Shown: positions 1 to 6,497 of the stretch, piece after piece | Numbering within the stretch: position 1 is the first letter of the stretch | Layout: each line of letters opens with the position of its first letter | Origin: Bacteroidia bacterium | Lineage (GTDB): Bacteria > Bacteroidota > Bacteroidia > Bacteroidales > BM523 | Length of the DNA: 19,285 nucleotides | NCBI GenBank assembly: GCA_016209245.1 | Contig: JACQWN010000558.1 | Location: 1 to 19,285, forward strand | Direction: 5' to 3' | Position numbers and translations under genes: made by a program | Notes under the pieces: model-generated | What the model was told of the DNA's origin: nothing | What the model saw: only the letters and a program-made list of their open reading frames with translations | The model's database searches: none

Positions 1-1178
1 AAAAAGGAAGAACCTTTGAAAATCAATATACAGCCATTTATTACAAATTTTACGGCGATGAAGTTGAAAATTTGAGCGAATCCGCTTCCGACGATGAGGA
101 AAATATCTCTACCAAACTTTCATGGATTGCGTATAAACAGCAATTTTTTTCGTCATTTCTCATTGCCAATTCAAGTTTTAACAATGCTATGCTCAAACAA
201 ACCGACTTGCCTCTGTCCGATAAATATTTGAAAAAATTTTCGGCTAATATCGGTATTCCTTTTTCCGAAACCGAACAGGATAGTATCGGCATGCGGTTTT
301 ATTTCGGGCCAAACAGGTATAACATATTAACAGACTATGATTTAGATATGGAACGGATTATACCGTTGGGTTGGGGATTTTTCCTGATGCAATGGATAAA
401 CAGGTTTGCTGTTATTCCCGTATTCAATTTCCTCGAGGGCTTTATTGAAAATTATGGAATAATCATACTGATTCTTACTATTTTATTAAAAATAGTATTA
501 TTCCCGATTGCTTATAAATCTTATGTTTCAACAGCTAAGATGAGAGTTTTAAAACCACAGGTTGACGAAATCAATAAAAAAATTCCTAAGGAAAAAACAA
601 TTGAACGTCAGCAGGAAGTGATGAAGCTTTACAAGCGTGCCGGCGTCAATCCTATGGGTGGATGCATTCCTATGTTATTGCAATTTCCGATATTAATCGC
701 AATGTTCCGTTTTTTCCCTGCCTCTATTGAGCTACGACAGAAGTCATTCCTATGGGCTGATGATCTTTCTTCGTATGATTCTATTCTGAACTTACCCTTT
801 ACAATACCATTTTATGGCAACCATGTGAGTCTGTTTTGTCTGCTTATGACCGCTTCAACCATTATTTATACATGGTTGCAGCAATCTACAAGCGCTCAAA
901 CCACTCAAATGCCCGGAATGAAACTAATGATGTATATGTTTCCTGTTATGTTTCTTTTTATGTTTAACAGCTATTCGTCAGGTCTAAGCTATTACTACTT
1001 GCTTGCAAATCTTTTAACATTCGCTCAAATGGCTATCATTAAACGTTTTTTTATTGATGACGAGGCGGTATTAAAAAAGCTTGAAGAAGCCAAAAACAAA
1101 CCGATAAAAAAGTCAAGGTGGCAGGAACGGCTTGAAAAATTTGCAAAAAACAGAGGTTATAAACTGCCTAAGAAATAA
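1..1178 (+). CDS. yidC: Membrane protein insertase YidC (5'-truncated by window edge)
   Basis: The protein inserts and folds proteins in the inner membrane, alone or with SecYEG. The reading frame is open from base 3, so the first visible codons (GRTFENQYTAIYY...) belong to the periplasmic domain and the real start lies outside; 391 residues are visible. Bacteroidota YidC is usually about 600 residues or more, so roughly the first third is missing. After the periplasmic remnant come the conserved membrane helices: a hydrophobic pair around ILILTILLKIVLFPI, the cytoplasmic charged loop with VDEINKKIPKEKTIERQQEVMKLY, the signature AGVNPMGGCIPMLLQFPI, two more helices (FCLLMTASTIIYTWL; MYMFPVMFLFMFNSYSSGLS), and a basic lysine-rich tail ending LPKK. 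A TTG near base 72 could look like a start but lies inside the domain. Family assignment is very secure. Confidence 0.96.
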   Translation, partial: KGRTFENQYTAIYYKFYGDEVENLSESASDDEENISTKLSWIAYKQQFFSSFLIANSSFNNAMLKQTDLPLSDKYLKKFSANIGIPFSETEQDSIGMRFYFGPNRYNILTDYDLDMERIIPLGWGFFLMQWINRFAVIPVFNFLEGFIENYGIIILILTILLKIVLFPIAYKSYVSTAKMRVLKPQVDEINKKIPKEKTIERQQEVMKLYKRAGVNPMGGCIPMLLQFPILIAMFRFFPASIELRQKSFLWADDLSSYDSILNLPFTIPFYGNHVSLFCLLMTASTIIYTWLQQSTSAQTTQMPGMKLMMYMFPVMFLFMFNSYSSGLSYYYLLANLLTFAQMAIIKRFFIDDEAVLKKLEEAKNKPIKKSRWQERLEKFAKNRGYKLPKK

Positions 1179-1195
1179 ATTTATTAATAAAGCAC

Positions 1196-1203
1196 TAATT
1201 TTG
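1196..1203 (+). promoter_or_regulatory. Candidate Bacteroidota -7 element (TAATTTTG)
   Basis: TAATTTTG fits the Bacteroidota sigma consensus TAnnTTTG and lies 19 bases before the ATG of the MORN-repeat lipoprotein gene, in the gap after yidC. No TTTG -33 box is seen at the usual spacing, and the DNA is AT-rich, so a chance match is possible. Confidence 0.35.
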
Positions 1204-1222
1204 TTCTTAATAAAAAAATAAA

Positions 1223-2128
1223 ATGAAGTATCTAATCATATTTTCAATATTATTATTATTTTATAGTTCTTGTACAAAAAAAGTCACTCCTGACCTGCTT
1301 GAAGAGAAAAACGGGCTTTATTATCTAAAGAGCGATAATGAACCATTTACAGGTATTTGCGAGGATTACTATCCAAATAAGCTCAAAAAATCGGAAAGGA
1401 AATTTGATGCCGGTCGAAAACATGGTAAAGCACAATATTGGTATCAGTCGGGAATACTTAAAGGAGAAGAGACATATATGAATGGCGTTTACGACGGGAG
1501 ATGGTGCCGATGGTTTGAAGATGGTTCTATCGAGCTTGAGGAAAATTACGTTGATGGCAAAGCCCAGGGTAAATGGGTAAGATATTTTGACAACGGCCAA
1601 AAAATGTTTGAAGGCAACTATAATAATGGAAAAGAAGATGGTTACTGGCAATGGTGGTACAAAAACGGAAAACCGCAGGCACAGGGCTCTTCAGTTAATG
1701 GAAAGAGAACGGGAACATGGATTAAATGGTATGAAAACGGACAAAAAACTCACGAATGTACATATAAAAACGGACTCGAAGACGGAAAATGGCTCAAATG
1801 GTACAACAATGGTCAACTTGAAACTGAAGGCGCTTTCGAGAACGGCAACGAGCAAGGAACATGGAAGAAATATTATATTGACGGACAGATTGAATTTTCG
1901 AAAAATTATGTCCATAGAATTGAAGACGGACAGTGGACATGGTGGTATTCAAACGGCAAAATATCGCTTGAAGGGTTCTATGACAACGGCAAACCTGATA
2001 AAACATGGCAGGGTTGGTACAGGAACGGCGAAATTGCCGGACAAGCATTTTATGAAAAGGGGAAGCTGATAAAAGGAACCGATATTGAAGAAATTAAGCA
2101 AAAAATACTGGGTATAAAAAAAAATTAA
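1223..2128 (+). CDS. MORN-variant repeat lipoprotein (YwqK-like)
   Basis: This is a predicted lipoprotein built almost wholly of MORN_2-type repeats, 301 residues. The first 16 residues are a lipoprotein signal (MKYLIIFSILLLFYSS) with the lipid-accepting Cys at 17. From about residue 45 to 285 there are nine to ten tandem repeats of about 23 residues with the pattern G-x-W-x-x-W-Y-x-N-G...E-x-x-Y-x-N-G; examples are GKWLKWYNNG, GTWIKWYENG and GQWTWWYSNG. Such repeats form beta-hairpin stacks; the database name 'toxin-antitoxin YwqK family antitoxin' is often attached to them, but no toxin gene lies beside it. The function is unknown; cell-envelope attachment is inferred from the lipobox. It is preceded by a 44-base gap after yidC, and its stop codon overlaps the left arm of an inverted repeat. 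Confidence 0.85.
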   Translation: MKYLIIFSILLLFYSSCTKKVTPDLLEEKNGLYYLKSDNEPFTGICEDYYPNKLKKSERKFDAGRKHGKAQYWYQSGILKGEETYMNGVYDGRWCRWFEDGSIELEENYVDGKAQGKWVRYFDNGQKMFEGNYNNGKEDGYWQWWYKNGKPQAQGSSVNGKRTGTWIKWYENGQKTHECTYKNGLEDGKWLKWYNNGQLETEGAFENGNEQGTWKKYYIDGQIEFSKNYVHRIEDGQWTWWYSNGKISLEGFYDNGKPDKTWQGWYRNGEIAGQAFYEKGKLIKGTDIEEIKQKILGIKKN

Positions 2129-2232
2129 TAAAGCTGTCAGACACTTTGAGAAAATATTAATTTATTATTTTATCTATTGAGTTTCTTCGTATGTTTAAAA
2201 CAAAATTATTACAAAGTGTCTGACAGCTTTAT
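2128..2232. repeat. Perfect 21-bp inverted repeat, 105-bp MITE-like element
   Basis: Two 21-base arms (2128-2148 and 2212-2232) are exact reverse complements. The core of the left arm is AAGCTGTCAGACACTTTG and of the right arm CAAAGTGTCTGACAGCTT. They enclose 63 AT-rich bases with no coding potential. The left arm begins on the last base of the upstream stop codon. It could be a small non-autonomous mobile element or a long-stem mRNA hairpin separating the lipoprotein gene from the 104-residue gene. The long spacer makes a standard intrinsic terminator less likely. Confidence 0.75.
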
Positions 2233-2256
2233 AAAAAACAATAATTAAACTTTTTT

Positions 2257-2571
2257 ATGATTTTTCCAAGACTAATAAAATTACCAAAACCCAGACAATT
2301 CAATTATATACCACGTTATTATGATGAACGTAAAGAACGACGTGCAACAGCCGTTCAGGGGAGATTTGATGAAACTGAAACAATAAAACCGGAAGCAGAT
2401 AAGAATAATTTTATAAAAGAAATGAAACATACACCAAATATCCGTGGCAGAATAAGAAGCAAATTCAAAAAACCGGATACTATACAAAGAACATCGAATA
2501 CAAAATTAATTGTTCTTATCGTTGCTCTTATTATACTTGTATTTTATCTTTGGGGTTCAGCTTCAGGGTAA
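2257..2571 (+). CDS. Small basic protein with single C-terminal membrane helix
   Basis: This 104-residue protein is of unknown function. Residues 1-80 are hydrophilic and basic, with a proline/aromatic start (MIFPRLIKLPKPRQFNYIPRYYDERKERR-like), and a single hydrophobic helix follows at about 83-99 (KLIVLIVALIILVFYLWG) with only a few residues after it. This suggests a tail-anchored protein with its basic domain in the cytoplasm. Short proteins starting with a lysine-proline/FNY-PRYYD pattern are, from memory, common next to mutL in Bacteroidota and are often mislabelled 'riboflavin synthase subunit beta'; nothing in this sequence resembles a riboflavin enzyme. The ATG follows the right arm of the 2128-2232 inverted repeat by 24 bases. 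Coding status is supported by its composition and synteny; no catalytic motif is visible. Confidence 0.75.
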   Translation: MIFPRLIKLPKPRQFNYIPRYYDERKERRATAVQGRFDETETIKPEADKNNFIKEMKHTPNIRGRIRSKFKKPDTIQRTSNTKLIVLIVALIILVFYLWGSASG

Positions 2572-2586
2572 TTTTAATATATTATA

Positions 2587-2763
2587 AAAATTTTTGTTAC
2601 TATTTAGGCCAATATTATTTCATACAGATTATTCCATCGAAGTACGAATTTTTTACGAAAATACGAATTACGAATTCACTGGCCATTTCGTAATTCGTAA
2701 GTTCGTACATTTTTCGTACTTCGGTGGGATAATAATGCCCCTACCTAAATAGTTACAAATTTT
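2587..2763. repeat. 177-bp nested palindromic (MITE-like) element
   Basis: Three nested inverted repeats share one centre. Outer arms are 2587-2608 and 2744-2763 (core GTTACTATTTAGG with one mismatch). Middle arms are 2629-2648 and 2713-2732 (20 bases ending CGAAGTACGAA, with two changes that would be G-U pairs in RNA). Inner arms are 2662-2674 and 2687-2699 (TACGAATTACGAA, exact). The element fills most of the 238-base gap between the small membrane protein gene and mutL and has no coding potential. The changes that keep base pairing suggest that the folded form matters, either as RNA or as a recognised DNA cruciform. Confidence 0.75.
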
Positions 2764-2765
2764 CA

Positions 2766-2773
2766 TATTTTTG
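2766..2773 (+). promoter_or_regulatory. Candidate Bacteroidota -7 element for mutL (TATTTTTG)
   Basis: TATTTTTG matches TAnnTTTG exactly and lies 36 bases before the mutL ATG, just outside the right end of the palindromic element. The predicted transcript start would give a leader of about 30 bases. No clear -33 TTTG is seen; that position falls in the right arm of the element. Confidence 0.4.
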
Positions 2774-2809
2774 TAATTTCGAGTCGCTCCGACACTTATA
2801 CGAATAACT

Positions 2810-4663
2810 ATGCCAGATATTATACATTTATTGCCCGATTCAGTTGCTAATCAAATTGCAGCCGGAGAAGTTATTCAACGCCCCGCTTCGGTTGTGAAGG
2901 AGCTGATTGAAAATGCTCTTGATGCAGAAAGTACGCAAATTTCAATAAATATAAAAGATGCCGGAAAAACGCTTATTCAAGTTATTGATAACGGCCATGG
3001 CATGTCCGAAACCGATGCAAGGATGGCTTTTGAGCGTCATGCAACATCAAAGATAATAAAGGCAGAAGATTTATTCGCTATTACAACTATGGGTTTCAGA
3101 GGCGAGGCACTGGCTTCTGTCGCCGCCATTTCGAATGTCGAGCTGCGTACTAAACGGACTGACGACGAAATTGGGACATCGGTACAAATTTCCGCCTCGA
3201 AAGTCATAAGCCAGGAACCATGCTCATGCAATACCGGCAGTAATTTTACGGTTAAAAACCTTTTTTACAATTTACCCGCTCGCAGGAAATTTCTTAAATC
3301 AAGTACAACAGAATTTCGAAATATAATAGAAGAAGTGCAGCGAACCGCCTTTTCTCACCCTGAAATCACATTTATACTTCGACACAACGAAACAGAAATA
3401 TTTAACCTTCCTGCTAGTAACCTGAAACAACGCATTATTAACGTTATCGGCAAGAATAAAAATCAAAACTTAATAACAGTTAATACCGAAACTTCGATAA
3501 TAAATATCCAAGGATATATCGGGAAACCTGAATTCGCCAAAAAATCAACCGGCGAACAATATTTCTTTGTTAACAGGCGTTTCATGAAACATCCGTATTT
3601 TTATAAGGCGCTAATGATGGCTTACTCAAAAATTCTGCCTCCCGATGTGTATCCCTCTTTCTATATTTTTCTTACGGTCAATCCAGGTACAATTGATGTA
3701 AACATTCATCCAACCAAGACAGAAGTTAAATTCGAAAACGAGATAGCAATCTTTCAGATTCTTGTTGCTGCTACCAGAGAAGCACTTGGTAAATTCAATA
3801 TCGCCCCTTCGCTCGATTTTAACACTAACACTGAATTCCAGATACCGGTACTAAAAAAAGATACTGAAATTAAAATGCCTGAAATAAAAACAGATCCTTT
3901 CTATAATCCTTTTGTCCCTGATAAAAATAGCACCAACCAATGGCTGTCAGGACGTTCATTGCGTGATGTCAGAAATTTACAAAACTGGGAAACTTTATAT
4001 AAAAATTCTGAACAAAAAATTGAACAACCATCAGATATTGAAACTAAAATTCAAAGAAAAGCCGGTGATAAAACAGATATTGAAACAGTTCAGAGTCAGA
4101 CAGGCAGCTTTTTCCAATATAAAAATAAATACATAATGACACCTGTTAAATCCGGATTAATGCTTATTGACCAAAAACGGGCGCATGAAAGGATTCTGTT
4201 TGAAAATTACCTGATTACACTTAATAACCGTATAAAAATTGTACAAAAATCTTTATATCCGGTTATTATGGAGCTTGTTCCTGCCGATTTTGAACTGCTC
4301 AATGAACTCATTCCGGAAATTCAATTGCTGGGCTTTGATATTGAAATATTCGGGAAAAACGCAATTGTGATTAACGGTTCACCATCCGAATTAGGAGATA
4401 CCAATCCTGTCGAAATCATTGAACATTTTTTGGAAATTTATAAAAACGAGCAAAACAGTATTGGTGATGAGATTAACGAAAAAATTGCCTGTTCGCTCGC
4501 TATTGCCTCTTCTGTAAATTACGGCAAAAAAATGACCGAAGAAGAAATGCGCAATCTTATTGACCGGCTATTTGCTTGTACAACCCCAAGCTATTCCCCC
4601 GATGGTAAACCTGTAATTACTATATTAACGAATGAGGAATTGGAAAAAAGGTTTAAGATTTAG
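2810..4663 (+). CDS. mutL: DNA mismatch repair protein MutL
   Basis: MutL is the ATP-driven matchmaker that links MutS mismatch recognition to strand removal. It has 617 residues, a normal length. The N-terminal GHKL ATPase is intact: IAAGEVIQRPASVVKELIENALDA (E34, N35), DNGHGM at 60-65, GFRGEAL at 95-101, and ARRKFLKS near 160. A linker covers about residues 330-430 and the C-terminal dimerisation domain about 430-617. The three zinc/endonuclease motifs are degraded: DQHAxxExxxxE reads DQKRAHERILFE (454-465), the ACR motif reads ACSLAIASS (from 560), and CPHGRP reads YSPDGKP (595-601), without its Cys or His. This copy may therefore lack latent nicking activity. The ATG start gives the typical IIHLLPDSVANQIAAGE opening. 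The gene is followed by a heptanucleotide array. Confidence 0.96.
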   Translation: MPDIIHLLPDSVANQIAAGEVIQRPASVVKELIENALDAESTQISINIKDAGKTLIQVIDNGHGMSETDARMAFERHATSKIIKAEDLFAITTMGFRGEALASVAAISNVELRTKRTDDEIGTSVQISASKVISQEPCSCNTGSNFTVKNLFYNLPARRKFLKSSTTEFRNIIEEVQRTAFSHPEITFILRHNETEIFNLPASNLKQRIINVIGKNKNQNLITVNTETSIINIQGYIGKPEFAKKSTGEQYFFVNRRFMKHPYFYKALMMAYSKILPPDVYPSFYIFLTVNPGTIDVNIHPTKTEVKFENEIAIFQILVAATREALGKFNIAPSLDFNTNTEFQIPVLKKDTEIKMPEIKTDPFYNPFVPDKNSTNQWLSGRSLRDVRNLQNWETLYKNSEQKIEQPSDIETKIQRKAGDKTDIETVQSQTGSFFQYKNKYIMTPVKSGLMLIDQKRAHERILFENYLITLNNRIKIVQKSLYPVIMELVPADFELLNELIPEIQLLGFDIEIFGKNAIVINGSPSELGDTNPVEIIEHFLEIYKNEQNSIGDEINEKIACSLAIASSVNYGKKMTEEEMRNLIDRLFACTTPSYSPDGKPVITILTNEELEKRFKI

Positions 4664-4670
4664 GATGATT

Positions 4671-4803
4671 GAATGTAGAATACAGAATATAGAATACAGA
4701 ATACAGAATACAGAATACAGAATACAGAATACAGAATACAGAATACAGAATACAGAATACAGAATACAGAATATAGAATACAGAATATAGAATACAGAAT
4801 GTG
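4671..4803. repeat. Tandem heptanucleotide array, 19 units of GAATACA
   Basis: Nineteen head-to-tail 7-base units run from 4671 to 4803. Most are GAATACA, several are GAATATA, and the edge units are GAATGTA and GAATGTG. The array starts 7 bases after the mutL stop codon and ends 52 bases before the first rhomboid start. As 7 is not a multiple of 3, the pure unit reads the same seven amino acids in every frame and has no stop, but the GAATATA variants introduce TAG. The degenerate ends and clean centre suggest growth by slippage. It is not a CRISPR: there are no spacers. Confidence 0.95.
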
Positions 4804-4822
4804 GATTTGGGACTGCCTACTG

Positions 4823-4830
4823 TAGATTTG
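4823..4830 (+). promoter_or_regulatory. Weak candidate -7 element (TAGATTTG) before the rhomboid cluster
   Basis: TAGATTTG fits TAnnTTTG and lies 25 bases before the rhomboid ATG. A TTTG at 4806-4809 is present but only 13 bases away, short of the usual 19-21. The heptanucleotide array ends 19 bases upstream. Promoter activity is only a possibility. Confidence 0.25.
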
Positions 4831-4855
4831 AGATTTGGAATTTAAAATTTAAGAT

Positions 4856-5587
4856 ATGGATCAGTATAGCCCATCACGATTTGGTTTACTCTCGCCGGTT
4901 GTAAAAAACCTGTTAATTATTAATGTATTGCTTTTTATTGGAACGTTGGCGCTTGGCAGTGCATTTAATTATGACCTGGTCAGGTATCTGGGGCTTTATT
5001 ATTTTCAATCTGAATATTTTTATCCTTTTCAGTTGCTCACTTATATGTTCATGCATGCAAATTTCGGGCATATATTTTTTAATATGTTTGCATTATGGAT
5101 GTTTGGCAATGTTCTTGAAAGCTACTGGAGCGGCAAAAAATTCCTGCTTTATTATTTCGTTTGCGGGATAGGTGCGGCTGTTATACAAATGGTAATTTCT
5201 CATATTGAAGTATTACGCCTGACAGCCGGTTTATCACCGGATATTATAAACGAAATTACAACTAATGGCGGAAATGTGCTTAAACAAGGCATGAATTACA
5301 GCGATTCAGCTATCAGCTCTTTAAACCTGCTTTTTCATATTCCTACTATTGGCGCTTCGGGGGCTGTATTCGGGTTGCTTCTGGCGTTTGGTATGCTTTT
5401 CCCTAATGCATTGCTATATATTTATTTTGCAATACCGATAAAAGCCAAATATTTTGTAATATTTTACGGCTTCATAGAATTATATCTGGGAATAATCAAC
5501 CAGGAAGGTGACAATGTTGCACATTTTGCACATCTTGGCGGAATGCTGTTCGGGTTTATTCTGATTATGCTGTGGAAAAAAAGATAA
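4856..5587 (+). CDS. Rhomboid family intramembrane serine protease
   Basis: The enzyme cuts transmembrane helices of substrate proteins within the inner membrane. It has 243 residues and about six membrane helices. The core motifs are all present: MHANFGHIFFNMFALWMFG (H67, H72, N76) on the second helix, the nucleophile in GASGAVFG (S168), and the catalytic histidine in AHLGGMLFG (H226). The catalytic pair Ser-His is complete, so it should be active. A loop at about residues 120-155 between the third and fourth helices is longer than usual. It is the first gene of a tight cluster: the next rhomboid starts 10 bases after its stop codon. The natural substrate is unknown. Confidence 0.93.
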   Translation: MDQYSPSRFGLLSPVVKNLLIINVLLFIGTLALGSAFNYDLVRYLGLYYFQSEYFYPFQLLTYMFMHANFGHIFFNMFALWMFGNVLESYWSGKKFLLYYFVCGIGAAVIQMVISHIEVLRLTAGLSPDIINEITTNGGNVLKQGMNYSDSAISSLNLLFHIPTIGASGAVFGLLLAFGMLFPNALLYIYFAIPIKAKYFVIFYGFIELYLGIINQEGDNVAHFAHLGGMLFGFILIMLWKKR

Positions 5588-5597
5588 TATACTAATT

Positions 5598-6497
5598 ATG
5601 AATATTGCCCAAGAAATAAAAGAATCTTTCAAATCAGGCACGACATTAATTAAGCTGATTTACATAAATATTGCTATATTTTTGCTGCTCATGATAATTG
5701 ATATTCTTGCCGTTTTATTTACCGGGCAATCCCATGGCAGAGGATACATCGTTGAATATCTGACGGTGCCCGCCTATCTGCCTCATTTGCTTTACAGGCC
5801 CTGGTCGCTTATTACATATATGTTTGCTCATATTGATTTTCTGCATATCCTGTTTAATATGCTCTGGCTTTATTGGTTCGGTATAATTTTTTTGCAATTT
5901 CTGAATCAGTACCAGTTGCTTAGCATATATCTCATCGGAGGCATTGCAGGGGCTTTGTTGTACATTGTTACTTTCAATGTTTTTCCCGTTTTTCAACCTT
6001 CCGCAGCAAATTCTTATCCTATGTTAGGCGCTTCGGCAGGTGTTACAGCGGTAGTTTTTGGAATATCAATCTATGCGCCAAAATATAAAATGCACTTGGT
6101 TTTTATTGGTCCCGTTCAAATCATATATATCGCAATTGTCGCTTTTGTCGTTACTTCTATCATGGATTTTCAGGAAAATACCGGCGGTAAAATCGCTCAT
6201 ATCGGCGGAGCTGTAACAGGATATTTATTTGCAGCAAGACTACAAAAAGGAAAAGATATTACTAAGGGCTTTTCCCGTTTGCTCGATAGTTTTTTTTCTC
6301 TCTTTCGTAAAAGAAAAAAAATTAAGATTAAATACTCTGCACCACGCAATGAGCGCGAAAAAGACATGGAATATAATGCACATAAAGTAGCCGAACAGGA
6401 GGAAATTAACAGCATCCTCGATAAAATTGCCAAATCGGGATACGACAGCTTAACAAAAAAAGAAAAGGAAACACTTTTTAAAGCCAGCAGGAAATGA
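5598..6497 (+). CDS. Second rhomboid protease with charged cytoplasmic tail
   Basis: This is a second, divergent rhomboid intramembrane protease of 299 residues. The motifs are AHIDFLHILFNMLWLYWFG (H78, H83, N87), the nucleophile in GASAG (S146), and the histidine in KIAHIGG (H201), so the catalytic dyad is present. After the last helix (about residue 215) an 85-residue highly charged tail follows, with a basic stretch FRKRKKIKIKY and a final helix-like segment EEINSILDKIAKSGYDSLTKKEKETLFKAS. Many Bacteroidota rhomboids carry such a conserved C-terminal piece, which in some databases is a domain of unknown function. The gene lies 10 bases after the first rhomboid, and its last codons overlap the next start by 4 bases (ATGA), indicating co-translation. 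Confidence 0.92.
   Translation: MNIAQEIKESFKSGTTLIKLIYINIAIFLLLMIIDILAVLFTGQSHGRGYIVEYLTVPAYLPHLLYRPWSLITYMFAHIDFLHILFNMLWLYWFGIIFLQFLNQYQLLSIYLIGGIAGALLYIVTFNVFPVFQPSAANSYPMLGASAGVTAVVFGISIYAPKYKMHLVFIGPVQIIYIAIVAFVVTSIMDFQENTGGKIAHIGGAVTGYLFAARLQKGKDITKGFSRLLDSFFSLFRKRKKIKIKYSAPRNEREKDMEYNAHKVAEQEEINSILDKIAKSGYDSLTKKEKETLFKASRK

Noticed and set aside
1587..2069. A long + strand open frame inside the MORN-repeat gene
   Set aside because: It is a frame shadow kept open by the regular 69-base repeat; it has no start context or domain, while the overlapping frame encodes a clear lipoprotein.
1223..2571. A toxin-antitoxin pair formed by the YwqK-like gene and the 104-residue gene
   Set aside because: The gene order, the 128-base gap with an inverted repeat, and the tail-anchored nature of the small protein do not fit a toxin; the antitoxin label is only a family name.
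4671..4803. The heptanucleotide array as a CRISPR or an origin iteron cluster
   Set aside because: The units are contiguous with no spacers, no cas genes lie nearby, and neither dnaA nor a rep gene is in the window.
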